Of a stretch of DNA of 33,729 nt, positions 24,351 through 33,083 are shown in pieces (the stretch's first letter is position 1; each line of letters starts with the position of its first letter). Position numbers and translations under genes: made by a program. The notes beneath the pieces are model-generated. The model made no database searches and was not told the origin of the DNA. It saw only the letters and a program-made list of their open reading frames with translations. Source of the DNA: Verrucomicrobiota bacterium (GTDB lineage Bacteria; Verrucomicrobiota; Verrucomicrobiia; Limisphaerales; UBA1100); assembly GCA_030747505.1 (NCBI GenBank), contig JASLKQ010000032.1, positions 1-33,729 of the forward strand, read 5' to 3'.

Positions 24351-25418
24351 CTATTTTATTTGACCCGGGTCCAGCACCGCGTGCTTCACCGATTGGCGCA
24401 GGTAGGTATAGGTGATGTGCACCTTGCCGTCCTTCGCTTGAATGACTGCCGGGTACGAATATTCACCCTTGGCACGTTCCAGGGTAAGTACTGGTTTCCA
24501 GTTTTTCCCGTCACTGGAAATAGCCACGTTAAGCATATTGCGTCCGGAGGGAAACCTGAGGCCGCGGGTGGTATGATTATAGACGATGAGCTGGCGGCCA
24601 TCCTTGAGGGTCACTGCATCGGTGCCGGCATTCGGATTGGGCAGAATGGAGGCAGTCATTTTACCCCAGGTTTTACCTCCATCATTCGATTCACTTTGAG
24701 TCACTACTTTTTGCTGACTGCGACACATCACCTGCATGCGACCATCGGCGTAAGTGAGGACACTGGGTTGAATCGCACCAAACTCCTTTCCATCATTGAT
24801 GGGGCCAATCACTTTCCATGTCTTCCCGAAATCCTGCGTAGTCTCAAAGTGTACCCTCCACCCCTTGTGCTCCGTACTGGAGGGACAAAGGATGGTGCCA
24901 TTGGCAAGTTGAACGGGCTTGTTTTTTACCGGGCCGATCAGGTGCCCGATTTTGTCATCCCTGCCGAGCTTGCGACGGTTACCCCAGGTCCTGCCATTGT
25001 CCTCGGAAACCAACAGTACACCCCACCAACGACTGGGCGTGGGGCCCACCTTATAGAAGAGCATTAGTGGCCCCTTTTTGGGCTGGAACAAAACCGGATT
25101 CCAGCAGGAATATTCCTTATCCTCCCCTTCCGAACCATCGGCCACTTCAATTGATGCAGTCCACCTACCTTCCACCAGCCGTGATAGGCGAATACCCACG
25201 TCAGTGTGTTTCTCGCGGGTGCCTGCAAACCATGCAGCTACTAACCCATGGGGGGTTTCGGCTATGGTTGAAGCATGGCATTGCGGGGTCGGCCGGTTCT
25301 CCAACGAGTAAATTAAATCGGCCGAGACCAACGCGCCCTGCCCTGGCACAGCCAAGGGCGGCAACTCGGCAGCCGTAACAATCCCGGCGGCACAAAGGAG
25401 AATACTGATCAATTTCAT
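24351..25418 (-). CDS. Exported BNR-repeat sialidase-like six-bladed propeller protein
   Basis: The 355-residue protein has a signal peptide (1-17). Asp-box motifs S/T-x-D-x-G-x-x-W recur as SEDNGRTWG, TQDFGKTWK and SNDGGKTWG, with a shortened SSDGKNWKP; together with the length they point to a six-bladed sialidase fold. ASTIAETPHGLVAAWFAGTREKHTDVGIRLSR is the start typical of the exo-sialidase-like group common in PVC bacteria. The catalytic arginine triad and Tyr/Glu pair of true sialidases cannot be confirmed by eye, so activity on sialic acid is uncertain. Its ATG overlaps the stop of the upstream sulfatase as ATGA. Confidence 0.85.
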   Translation of the reverse strand: MKLISILLCAAGIVTAAELPPLAVPGQGALVSADLIYSLENRPTPQCHASTIAETPHGLVAAWFAGTREKHTDVGIRLSRLVEGRWTASIEVADGSEGEDKEYSCWNPVLFQPKKGPLMLFYKVGPTPSRWWGVLLVSEDNGRTWGNRRKLGRDDKIGHLIGPVKNKPVQLANGTILCPSSTEHKGWRVHFETTQDFGKTWKVIGPINDGKEFGAIQPSVLTYADGRMQVMCRSQQKVVTQSESNDGGKTWGKMTASILPNPNAGTDAVTLKDGRQLIVYNHTTRGLRFPSGRNMLNVAISSDGKNWKPVLTLERAKGEYSYPAVIQAKDGKVHITYTYLRQSVKHAVLDPGQIK

Positions 25419-26821
25419 TTTAAGCGTCTCTTAAGCCAGGCACCGTACTCGGGCCGCTTACTCCATTCAGGGAAAAAGGGCTTATAGGCATCAACCGTGT
25501 TCCAGAAAATGCGCGGCGGCTGCGGACCCACCTTGCCTTCAGGATAATCCTTACCCGCCACACTGGCTTCAATGGAGGCATTGATGGCCTCCGCCTTTTT
25601 CTTCAGGCGCTGAGCAATCCTGGGTTCCTTTTCAAAAAGGTTTGTGGCCTCCGCAGTGTCTTTTTCGAGGTTGTACAGCTCCAACTTTACCCCCCTCTTG
25701 TTGGGCAGCGAGATTAGCTTGTATTCATTGTCAATTATCACCAACCGGTCACGACTCCGAAATGGTAATGGCTTTTTGCGTGGTCCAATCTCGTTCGAAA
25801 ACAGGGGCTTTAAACTTACCCCGTCCTGCGGTTGGAGCATGGAGGAAGCGGACAACCCCGCCGCCTGCGCAATCGTTGGAAAAATATCCACTGCCCCTGC
25901 CGGGTATTTTGTTATGCGCGGTTTTGTAATGACTTTAGGCCACTCAATAATAGCGGGCACACGCAACCCACCCTCGTACATGCTGCTCTTGTAACCGCGC
26001 AAACCACCGGTGGTGTCCGGATCAAACCCCGGCAACCCCCCGTTATCACTGGTAAACCATAGCAGGGTATTCTGTTCCACGCCCAGTTTGCGCAGGCCCC
26101 GGCGCAAAGTGCCAATACTGCGATCCATGGCAACCAGCTCCCCGTAATGTTCCTGGGCCTTGGCACTGAGCTTGGTGAAAGGTTTTTTATCCACTTCAGC
26201 CGCCACCCACGGACTGTGCGGTGTGCCGTACCAGAGCACCGTAAAGAAGGGCTGCTTTTCCTTCACCTTGGCAGTGATGAATTTCAATGCCTCATCGACC
26301 ACGATCTCAGAGGAGTCCCCTTTGAAATCCTCGAATTTTCCTCCGCGACTCATCAGGGGGTCACGCTCAAAAAAGTTGGTGACTGACACCCACACATCAA
26401 AACCAAACCTCTTAGGCCCATGGGTATCGTTCTTAAGGATCGGCACACCGGGACCACGCAGCCCGTTCAGATGCCACTTGCCAAAATGACCTGTCCCATA
26501 ACCTGCCTTCTTCATGGCTTGCGCCAGCGTTTTCTCCTGTGAGCGCAACGCGTAGCCATGATCAAACACACCGGTGCGGTCATGCGTGCGGCCGGTTAAC
26601 ACCGTGGCCCGGGTGGGCGAACAAACCGGGCCACCGGCATAAAACCGGTCGAAGCGCAGTCCGGCCCTGGCCATAGCATCCAGATGCGGCGTCTTGAGTA
26701 CAGGATGATTGTAATAGCCCATCTGACCCCAGCCCTGGTCATCAGCCATCACCAACACCACATTCGGCCGGGGCGCCGCCAAGGCAGCAAAGGAAAGCAT
26801 AAAGGCAAAAAGGAAACGCAT
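25415..26821 (-). CDS. Exported sulfatase (CSPTR type), first gene of the large minus-strand train
   Basis: ATG 26821 gives the signal peptide MRFLFAFMLSFAALA and a 468-residue protein; longer in-frame starts (up to 26914) add sequence without a better signal. VLVMADDQGWGQMGYY carries the metal pair and the formylglycine motif is Cys67-SPT-Arg71 before VLTGR. GTGHFGKWHLNG keeps the Lys/His pair, and FTSDNGGLPG the later metal ligands. These features resemble arylsulfatase A/N-acetylgalactosamine-6-sulfatase-like enzymes. The gene shares an 87-bp divergent intergenic region with the NIPSNAP-domain gene and overlaps the next gene by four bases. Confidence 0.93.
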   Translation of the reverse strand: MRFLFAFMLSFAALAAPRPNVVLVMADDQGWGQMGYYNHPVLKTPHLDAMARAGLRFDRFYAGGPVCSPTRATVLTGRTHDRTGVFDHGYALRSQEKTLAQAMKKAGYGTGHFGKWHLNGLRGPGVPILKNDTHGPKRFGFDVWVSVTNFFERDPLMSRGGKFEDFKGDSSEIVVDEALKFITAKVKEKQPFFTVLWYGTPHSPWVAAEVDKKPFTKLSAKAQEHYGELVAMDRSIGTLRRGLRKLGVEQNTLLWFTSDNGGLPGFDPDTTGGLRGYKSSMYEGGLRVPAIIEWPKVITKPRITKYPAGAVDIFPTIAQAAGLSASSMLQPQDGVSLKPLFSNEIGPRKKPLPFRSRDRLVIIDNEYKLISLPNKRGVKLELYNLEKDTAEATNLFEKEPRIAQRLKKKAEAINASIEASVAGKDYPEGKVGPQPPRIFWNTVDAYKPFFPEWSKRPEYGAWLKRRLK

Positions 26822-26908
26822 GGGCTCAAGGATAACCAAACCCACCTGAAGGAACAGGTTTTTCATTTCTCTTGCCCGCAATGCATCATTCACGCACCGT
26901 CCGGTCTG

Positions 26909-29059
26909 GTGCAAATCTTCAAAACAACCCTGCTACTTGGACTCCTGATACTGGCTTTTCCAACCGCCATGGCCGCCCCGGCCAAATGGCAGCAAAGTTA
27001 TGATGCGGGCTATCTGGACGGGGAAGGTCAGTGGGCCGGCGGTTCGGAGATCATGCATTTGGCCGCTCACAAGGGAAAACTCTATGCAGCCAATGGCTAC
27101 TGGCTGGATGCGCGTTGGGTGATTCCCCCCGACGGCCAAAAACAGTCCGCACAGGTGTTGCGACTGGATCAGGCCGATGGCCGATGGCAGGTGGACCTTG
27201 ATCTGGGCGAGGCCAATGACTTGGGCCTGCAATATATGAAGGGTAACATTCTCAAGTCAGTCACCTTCACACGGGATAAACAGGGGCACCCGTTAAAAAC
27301 ACCGGTTCAACTTCTGGTCATGGCCGCGGGCGCAAACTTTGAACGGGGCGGCGCCGTCTCCTGCTGGGTGCGCAATGATGATAATGAAAAGTGGAACCAC
27401 ACACTGGTGCGCCATGGATCCAATAGTGGCGGGGTACGCTGGGTGCCGCGTGATTTGCAGGTATACCGTGACAAAGTAACAGGTGTAGAACGGATTTTTC
27501 TGCTGCTCGGAAACCCTGGCATCATCAGCGGAGTGTATGACCCCGGCGAAGCCTCACGCATTCGTTGGGATCGACATGTGGAGTTTCCCTTCCTGACCAA
27601 AGGCACTTTCTTCACGCGACCCCTGGGTATTGCCCAAGCCAATAACGCGCTGCACTTTTCAGAAGGCCCCTCCATCTTCCGCCGCATTGATGGTGAGCAG
27701 CCAAGGTACGAAGAGATACTCAACCTGGCTGAGGATACTGACACCGATGTGGGCGGCATCCGCGGGCTGACCGCCATTAAAAACCCGAACGGCCAAGGGC
27801 AATCACTGCTCTTTGTATGGGCACCGGGTGAACGCTCCCAAAGTCAGGTGAAGCGACTCGATCCCGATGGCAAAGGCGGCTACACGCTGCATAACGAGGC
27901 AAACCTCGGCCAGCTGATGAGCCTCAAGCTCGGAGTGAAGGTGCCCTACACCTTGGGTGGACATAACATGATGTACCCGGTAACCCACCCGGCCACCGGT
28001 AGGCGGGTTCACATTATCGGGTTCTACGGCAGCATGTCGGGTAAAGCGGAATTAACGTGGAAAGGTAGCCGTTTTTATGGCGGAGCACTCTTTGCGGTAC
28101 GCACCCTGGATGGAAAATATTCCGTGCAGGAGGTCAATGGCCCTTACGCACAAGCCAAGACGCTGCTGGTTTCTCCGCGCGCCTTCTGTCTTTCACCCTT
28201 TAATAAGAATGAAATTTTTATTGGCGGCCACGATTCCAGCAACAAGATCTCTGACAACCTCGCTTGGATATTGCGCGCGCCACTCACTGTAGCGCTCGGG
28301 ACAGAAAAAGGCCTGGCTGCCCCCGCCCTGCCCGATCATTCACCCCGCATGGCGCGTGTGGATGAGGGTCCGGTATATGAACTACGCATTTATGCGGCGG
28401 CTGAGGACCGGCTTGGACACTTGGTGAAACGCTTTCGCGAACACACCGACCGCCTGTTTCGCAAACACAAGATGGAACCGGTTGGTTACTGGCTTCCCAC
28501 TGATGGCACTGCGAAGGAGAAACGGCGGTTCGTTTACATTCTCAAGCACCCTTCCCGCTACGCAGCGTATAAGAACTGGAATGCCTTCACCCATGACCCG
28601 GACTGGAAGCGCGGCGTCCTGGAGCAGCCGGAATTCCAGCGCCTGCTCAGTGAACGGCCCACGAGTATTTTCATGACGGCCACTGATTATTCGGCAAAAG
28701 CGCCCACTCTCAGCACCAAGATCGGTGGAGTTTACGAATTACGCACCTACACAGCCGCTGAAAATAAACTGGCTATGCTCAACGCACGATTTGCCAACCA
28801 CACCACCAAGTTTTTTCTGAAACACGGCATAGGTAATATCGGCTACTGGACCCCTTATGACCGGCCTGAAAGCGAAAATACCCTGATCTATCTGATCCAG
28901 CACGAGAGCCGTGAAAAGGCGGATAAAAACTGGCAGTCTTTCAGTCAGGATCCCCAATGGAAAAAGGTTGCGCGCGATTCACAGCGCCAGGGCAAGCTGC
29001 TTAAAGGAAAGCCGGAGAGGCTCTACTTAAAACCACTGGATTTCTCGCCGGCCAAATAA
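26909..29059 (+). CDS. Exported large protein with two C-terminal NIPSNAP domains
   Basis: GTG 26909 gives a signal peptide (MQIFKTTLLLGLLILAFPTAMA) and a 716-residue protein; the frame extends upstream to 26684, but that part overlaps the divergent sulfatase and shows no family features. Residues about 23-465 look like an all-beta, propeller-type domain with repeated phrases such as HKGKLYAANGYW, NALHFSEGPSIFRR and RRVHIIGFYG; no named family is certain. Two NIPSNAP domains of about 105 residues follow: VYELRIYAAAEDRL (from 489) and VYELRTYTAAENKL (from 608), each with an HT...F..H..GYW core. NIPSNAP domains have a ferredoxin-like fold of uncertain activity. It is divergent from the sulfatase operon and probably shares its regulatory region. 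Confidence 0.83.
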   Translation: MQIFKTTLLLGLLILAFPTAMAAPAKWQQSYDAGYLDGEGQWAGGSEIMHLAAHKGKLYAANGYWLDARWVIPPDGQKQSAQVLRLDQADGRWQVDLDLGEANDLGLQYMKGNILKSVTFTRDKQGHPLKTPVQLLVMAAGANFERGGAVSCWVRNDDNEKWNHTLVRHGSNSGGVRWVPRDLQVYRDKVTGVERIFLLLGNPGIISGVYDPGEASRIRWDRHVEFPFLTKGTFFTRPLGIAQANNALHFSEGPSIFRRIDGEQPRYEEILNLAEDTDTDVGGIRGLTAIKNPNGQGQSLLFVWAPGERSQSQVKRLDPDGKGGYTLHNEANLGQLMSLKLGVKVPYTLGGHNMMYPVTHPATGRRVHIIGFYGSMSGKAELTWKGSRFYGGALFAVRTLDGKYSVQEVNGPYAQAKTLLVSPRAFCLSPFNKNEIFIGGHDSSNKISDNLAWILRAPLTVALGTEKGLAAPALPDHSPRMARVDEGPVYELRIYAAAEDRLGHLVKRFREHTDRLFRKHKMEPVGYWLPTDGTAKEKRRFVYILKHPSRYAAYKNWNAFTHDPDWKRGVLEQPEFQRLLSERPTSIFMTATDYSAKAPTLSTKIGGVYELRTYTAAENKLAMLNARFANHTTKFFLKHGIGNIGYWTPYDRPESENTLIYLIQHESREKADKNWQSFSQDPQWKKVARDSQRQGKLLKGKPERLYLKPLDFSPAK

Positions 29060-29079
29060 TTTAGGTTCGTAGTCAGGGC

Positions 29080-30549
29080 TCAACGGATTTGCATGAAGGA
29101 CTTGTAGCCAAGAGCCTGCCTTTTGGCGGTACCCGCTTCCCGGATCAAGGAAAAGAGTTTTTGTGCCATGGCAGGATCAAGCAAGGCATCGCCTGTCCTC
29201 TTTTGCCACGACGTCAGTTCAGATCTCAGCCGACCGAGTGTCTTGGCTTGTGCGGGGTCTTGCGCCAGATTCTTGAATTCGTACGGGTCCTCCTTCAGGT
29301 CATACAACTCATACCTGGGCGGTTGTTTCATCAACCCATAAGCCGCTTGAACCTGTTCTGGGGCAGCAGCCATAAGTTCGGCCTCAGGAGCCTCAAAAAA
29401 CTTTTTACCCATGGTAAAGGCATAGCCGGGATTCACCTCTCCGGCGAGCGGATTGTAGATCAGCTTATAGCGTGGGCCACGCACTGTCCGCTGGGGCCAG
29501 GGATTGTGATTGGAGTGAACGTGAAACTCAGTGAAAAGATAGTTTCGCCATTTTGGGCTCGCCCCATGAATAATAGGCTTAAGGGACTGGCCGAGCAGTG
29601 ACTTGGGTATCTGAACCCCGGCAATTTCGCAGAAGGTCGGGAATAGATCGAGGGTCGTGACCAGCTCCTTCCTTTTCTGCCCACTCTTTGCCCCGGGCCA
29701 GCGGATAATCATGGGAATTTTTACTCCGCCTTCATAAGAGGTGCGTTTACCCCGCAGAAGATCGGCCCCGTGATCGCCAATATAAACCACCACGGTATCC
29801 CTGGCTTTCCCAGAAGCTTCAAGTGCCCTGAGTAGATCACCAATATACGAATCCAATCGCATCATGCAGTTGTAATAGTCGGCTGTCTGCTGGCGCAATT
29901 CAGAATGGTTGATTCCCATGTAGGGGATGGCATCGACATCCTTCCCGGTCAGGGGTTTGATCGGAAGCTTATCAACTGTCTTTATAAACGGGCGATGGGC
30001 ATCAGGATAATTTACCTGCAAATAAAAAGGTTTATCACTTTGCTTGATAAACTTCGCTGCATTCTCCACGTAGGCAGCCATGTCCCTGCGGCTGAAATTG
30101 GCACTGGGGATGGCCTCAAAATCAAACGGGAAGGCACTCTTGGGATTGATGTGCAATTTACCGATAATGCCGGTGCGGTAACCCTCCTTGCCAAGGGTCT
30201 TCACCACGTTCTTTACCTTGCCTGAGTACATCGCGTACTTCCAGGTAGCCAACCCGATCTGCCCGTTCTGGTGAGGATAAAGACCCGTCAGAAAAGCAGC
30301 ACGCGATTGCGAGCACCCTGCCTGTGGAACATAGGCATTGCGAAACAACGTTCCCTGAGCTGCTAGTTTATCAAGGTGAGGCGTCTTAACCGGCGCACCA
30401 TAACATCCAATCTCAGGGCCGTTATCTTCTGAAACAATGAATAGGATGTTGGGTTTCTTTTTTGATTCGGACGCCTGCCCCCATAACGAGAGGCCCATTA
30501 AAAAAAATAAAAGCACCGCAACTGGAGATACTACTTTGGAGAGGCTCAT
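29080..30549 (-). CDS. Exported sulfatase, heparan N-sulfatase-like, with unusual CSQSR motif
   Basis: ATG 30549 has a strong AGGAGG ribosome site and gives a 489-residue protein with a signal peptide (about 1-26). LFIVSEDNGPEIGCYG is the metal region (Glu-Asp instead of Asp-Asp). The modification site is Cys79-SQS-Arg83 in QAGCSQSRAAFLTGLYPHQNG, where the usual Pro or Ala is replaced by Gln. The HQNG after the motif and the overall layout recall heparan N-sulfatase (sulfamidase) relatives. YIGDHGADLLRGKRTSYEGG keeps the later metal ligands. It lies 117 bp downstream of the FecR gene on the same strand, so it may be controlled by the sigma/FecR pair. Confidence 0.9.
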   Translation of the reverse strand: MSLSKVVSPVAVLLFFLMGLSLWGQASESKKKPNILFIVSEDNGPEIGCYGAPVKTPHLDKLAAQGTLFRNAYVPQAGCSQSRAAFLTGLYPHQNGQIGLATWKYAMYSGKVKNVVKTLGKEGYRTGIIGKLHINPKSAFPFDFEAIPSANFSRRDMAAYVENAAKFIKQSDKPFYLQVNYPDAHRPFIKTVDKLPIKPLTGKDVDAIPYMGINHSELRQQTADYYNCMMRLDSYIGDLLRALEASGKARDTVVVYIGDHGADLLRGKRTSYEGGVKIPMIIRWPGAKSGQKRKELVTTLDLFPTFCEIAGVQIPKSLLGQSLKPIIHGASPKWRNYLFTEFHVHSNHNPWPQRTVRGPRYKLIYNPLAGEVNPGYAFTMGKKFFEAPEAELMAAAPEQVQAAYGLMKQPPRYELYDLKEDPYEFKNLAQDPAQAKTLGRLRSELTSWQKRTGDALLDPAMAQKLFSLIREAGTAKRQALGYKSFMQIR

Positions 30550-30665
30550 CTTTGCCTCCTTATATACGCTCAGATTAAATGGAGAAAGAATTTCCCAAAT
30601 ATCAATACCGATCCGGTCCTCAATCCTTCTCAAGTAAAACTAAAGACTTAAATGCAGTTTAAGTG

Positions 30666-32030
30666 TCAGTTGCCCGGTTTTTCAGGCGCAAGGATTTCCA
30701 TTTTACTGACCTGTAGACCAACCGAATCCCATAGCGAGTGACACCAGACGCTGCCAACCTTGAGATCGAACGGGGTTTTTGCCAAACCCGCAGCCCATTT
30801 CTTTAATGAAGGATCCAGGTGATACTCTTCCGGGTTCAGGGTAACATCAAAAGTCTCCCCGGGCTGAAACCGCTCAACCGGCTCAATAATCTGGAAGTGT
30901 CCGGCAAAATCGCCATTCGGCCTGCGTAGAGTCACACCAAACCAGATTGCGTGGGGCGTATCCATTTTACCCTGCACACGAATCCTCGAGCCCGGTTTTA
31001 GAATCACCGACGGACTATCTTTCTGCGAAACTCTCGTTGAAATAGTGTAGATCGTTCTCTGCTGCTTATCCAGCTTGGCGCTAATAGTGTAAGGGATGGC
31101 TCTAAGATGAGCCGGTTCACCTTCTTGGGCTGGAACCCAGTCTCCGTTACCCTCTTTTGAACCTCTCTCAAGTCGACTTTCCCAAATGGATATCGAATCA
31201 GGCAGGCGCTTTGGAGTCAGTTCATGATCCTGAGAAGCCACCACGCGGTGCTTGGCCGGCACGTCCACTGAAAGGTTGTCACTCAGTCGAGTAGCCCGCA
31301 CGCGACCTTCGCTCACAGTGAGGGTGGCGGCAGTCGGCTCGGCATCCACGCTGAAGCGCGTACCGAGCACCTCGAACATCGCCGTGCGGGTCTGCACAAG
31401 CATCGGCCTGTCCTTCGGTTGAGGTTTAACGTTGGCCGAAAATCCGCCCTCCTTGAGGCGCAGTTTCTTCTGGCCATCATCAGAAAAGGTCAGCATGGAG
31501 TTGCCGGAGATCATTACCGTGGACCCATCGACAAACTTCAGCTCAAACCATGCGTCAGGCGTCATGCCTTCAATGGTGCCGCCTTCCAGAGAATCCCCCT
31601 CCTTGAGGTCTTTGCGCACGATGCCACGGTCGCCGGTGTATATCAGTGAGCCGCTCAGGGCATTGATGGTGGCGATGGACTTCGGCGTCTTGGCTGCGAT
31701 TGTAGACGGCACTGTAGCGGGTTGATTCACGAGGGCATTGATAAAAAAGCCAATCATCACCAGCGCCGCCATGGCCAGCAGTGGGCGAATGTAAGAGGGC
31801 TGCGGCTGCGCGATGATGCCCTTATCCACGGCAGTAAAGTCGGGAATGGCCAACTGCTCGGCCAGCGCCTCATGCACGTCCATAAACGCGTGATAGTCCT
31901 CGCGCGCCTCGGGTTCGTCGCGGAGGATGTCGTTTAGCCGCGCGGTCTCTGCCTCGGTCAATTCGTCGTCGACCAGTCTGTTGAGCAGCGTATCCAGTTC
32001 GTTCCGCCAGGTTTGTTTGTTTTTACTCAT
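30666..32030 (-). CDS. FecR-type membrane anti-sigma/sensor protein
   Basis: ATG 32030 has an AGGAG ribosome site eight bases upstream and overlaps the sigma gene's stop as ATGA. The 454-residue protein has a cytoplasmic N-terminal region (1-82) with LVDDELTEAETARLNDILRDEPEAREDYHAFM, typical of anti-sigma segments in PVC bacteria. One membrane helix (83-101) follows, then a FecR domain (about 115-255: LEGGTIEGMTPDAWFELKFVDGSTVMISGNS and MFEVLGTRFSVDAEPTAATLTVSEGRV). The C-terminal part is about 170 residues of unknown, probably beta structure. Such proteins bind and control the sigma factor encoded just upstream. What it senses is not evident. Confidence 0.88.
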   Translation of the reverse strand: MSKNKQTWRNELDTLLNRLVDDELTEAETARLNDILRDEPEAREDYHAFMDVHEALAEQLAIPDFTAVDKGIIAQPQPSYIRPLLAMAALVMIGFFINALVNQPATVPSTIAAKTPKSIATINALSGSLIYTGDRGIVRKDLKEGDSLEGGTIEGMTPDAWFELKFVDGSTVMISGNSMLTFSDDGQKKLRLKEGGFSANVKPQPKDRPMLVQTRTAMFEVLGTRFSVDAEPTAATLTVSEGRVRATRLSDNLSVDVPAKHRVVASQDHELTPKRLPDSISIWESRLERGSKEGNGDWVPAQEGEPAHLRAIPYTISAKLDKQQRTIYTISTRVSQKDSPSVILKPGSRIRVQGKMDTPHAIWFGVTLRRPNGDFAGHFQIIEPVERFQPGETFDVTLNPEEYHLDPSLKKWAAGLAKTPFDLKVGSVWCHSLWDSVGLQVSKMEILAPEKPGN

Positions 32031-32539
32031 GCTTGGTTCTCCTGTAATTGATTTTGGACGCAGTCCCGGAGACTGCACCGGAGTCGGTGCAGCTTAACCC
32101 GAACCGCGCCAACTTTCTTGCCAACTTTCATGGCTATTTGTTCCATGGCAAACCCACCTTCGTACCGTAATTTTATGACCAACTGATTTTCACTCGACAT
32201 GGCCTCCAAGCAGGATCGCAGATATCTCAATACTTTCTCATGCATTTCGTTTTCATCTTCCCGCTCGGCGACAACTGCAAACACTTCATCGGTAAACACC
32301 AGCCGATCGCGCGCCTGCGTTTTTCGATACGACAAGACCTGGTAATGTGCCACGGTAATTGCCCAGGCATTGAAATTGGTGCCGGGTTCAAAGTCATTGG
32401 CCTTGCGACAGAGCATGAGGTTGGTCTGCTGCAACACCTCCCGGGCCTGTTCACGATTGGCCACGCGCCGAAAAATATACCCGTAAAGCCGCTGTTGGCA
32501 CTGCGTCAGATCCAGAACAAATTCATCGGATAATTCCAT
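32027..32539 (-). CDS. ECF-type RNA polymerase sigma factor
   Basis: The 170-residue protein has sigma region 2 (LYGYIFRRVANREQAREVLQQTNLMLCRKANDF, then FNAWAITVAHYQVLSYRKTQ) and region 4 (SSENQLVIKLRYEGGFAMEQIAMKVGKKVGAVRVKLHRLRCSLRDCV). The layout matches the Rhodopirellula/Verrucomicrobium ECF subfamily often found with FecR partners. Its stop overlaps the FecR start (ATGA), implying one transcript. Upstream at 32677-32711 is an inverted repeat AAAGTTACA-N17-TGTAACTTT; read toward this gene, TGTAAC followed by TATTAG after 17 bp could be its promoter. Confidence 0.93.
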   Translation of the reverse strand: MELSDEFVLDLTQCQQRLYGYIFRRVANREQAREVLQQTNLMLCRKANDFEPGTNFNAWAITVAHYQVLSYRKTQARDRLVFTDEVFAVVAEREDENEMHEKVLRYLRSCLEAMSSENQLVIKLRYEGGFAMEQIAMKVGKKVGAVRVKLHRLRCSLRDCVQNQLQENQA

Positions 32540-32676
32540 TTTACTTCTGCAAAAAATTAATCACAGGGCGCGCCCGGTTATCGTACCCAACCGAAGGCAC
32601 CAGACACATCATCAAATCCTTTCAGGAGAGAAGAATTCGACTGCCCTGCACCCTATCTAATAGCCCTAGGCTGAGA

Positions 32677-32711
32677 AAAGTTACAAATTTATCTGAAACA
32701 TATGTAACTTT
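32677..32711. promoter_or_regulatory. Inverted repeat AAAGTTACA-N17-TGTAACTTT between sigma and Fis-like genes
   Basis: Perfect 9-bp arms (32677-32685 and 32703-32711) with a 17-bp spacer lie between two divergent regulator genes. TGTAACTT occurs again at 33037-33044 upstream of the cytochrome gene. Each copy could be a -35 element or half of an operator. Confidence 0.5.
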
Positions 32712-32738
32712 CCCAAGATTCAGACCTTAAAGAGGGTA

Positions 32739-32975
32739 ATGGACAGTCAATACAGGATTGAAGGAGTTATCAGACCGCAGGACGCCGCGAAGACTGTATA
32801 TATGATGGTCGATCTGGATCCAGCCGATGGGCTGGATACAGCTCTGGAAAAATTTGAACGCCAGATGATACAAAATGCTCTCCGGCGCAATGAATCCAAT
32901 GTCACGACGACTGCTAAAGAGCTAAAAATGACCCGCCACGCTCTCTCTTACCGAAGAAAAAAACTCGGCTTATGA
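32739..32975 (+). CDS. Stand-alone Fis-type helix-turn-helix protein
   Basis: The 78-residue product has a short, unmatched N-terminus (1-30) and then LDTALEKFERQMIQNALRRNESNVTTTAKELKMTRHALSYRRKKLGL in two segments, the Fis/HTH_8 DNA-binding domain that normally ends NtrC-family activators. The helix-turn-helix covers about 55-77. No receiver or AAA+ domain is attached, so it resembles Fis itself or a cut-off activator tail. GAGGGT lies a few bases upstream of ATG as a ribosome site. It is divergent from the sigma/FecR pair, with the inverted repeat between them. Confidence 0.75.
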   Translation: MDSQYRIEGVIRPQDAAKTVYMMVDLDPADGLDTALEKFERQMIQNALRRNESNVTTTAKELKMTRHALSYRRKKLGL

Positions 32976-33036
32976 TCCAATTCCAGGAGTAAAAATTGGG
33001 CTTCCGCACTTGTGTTATGCTAATTTGGACCGAAAA

Positions 33037-33065
33037 TGTAACTTCCCAGATATTTAGGCTATAAT
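33037..33065 (+). promoter_or_regulatory. Promoter of the cytochrome gene
   Basis: A perfect -10 box TATAAT (33060-33065) is preceded, after 17 bp, by TGTAAC (33037-33042), the same motif as in the inverted repeat. ATG follows at 33084. Confidence 0.5.
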
Positions 33066-33083
33066 ATACTCCAGACACAGGCC

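Noticed and set aside
26844-26863. Hairpin ACCTG-aaggaa-CAGGT plus five T as a terminator
   Set aside because: The stem is only 5 bp and it lies in the divergent promoter region between the sulfatase and NIPSNAP genes, where no plus-strand transcript is expected to end.
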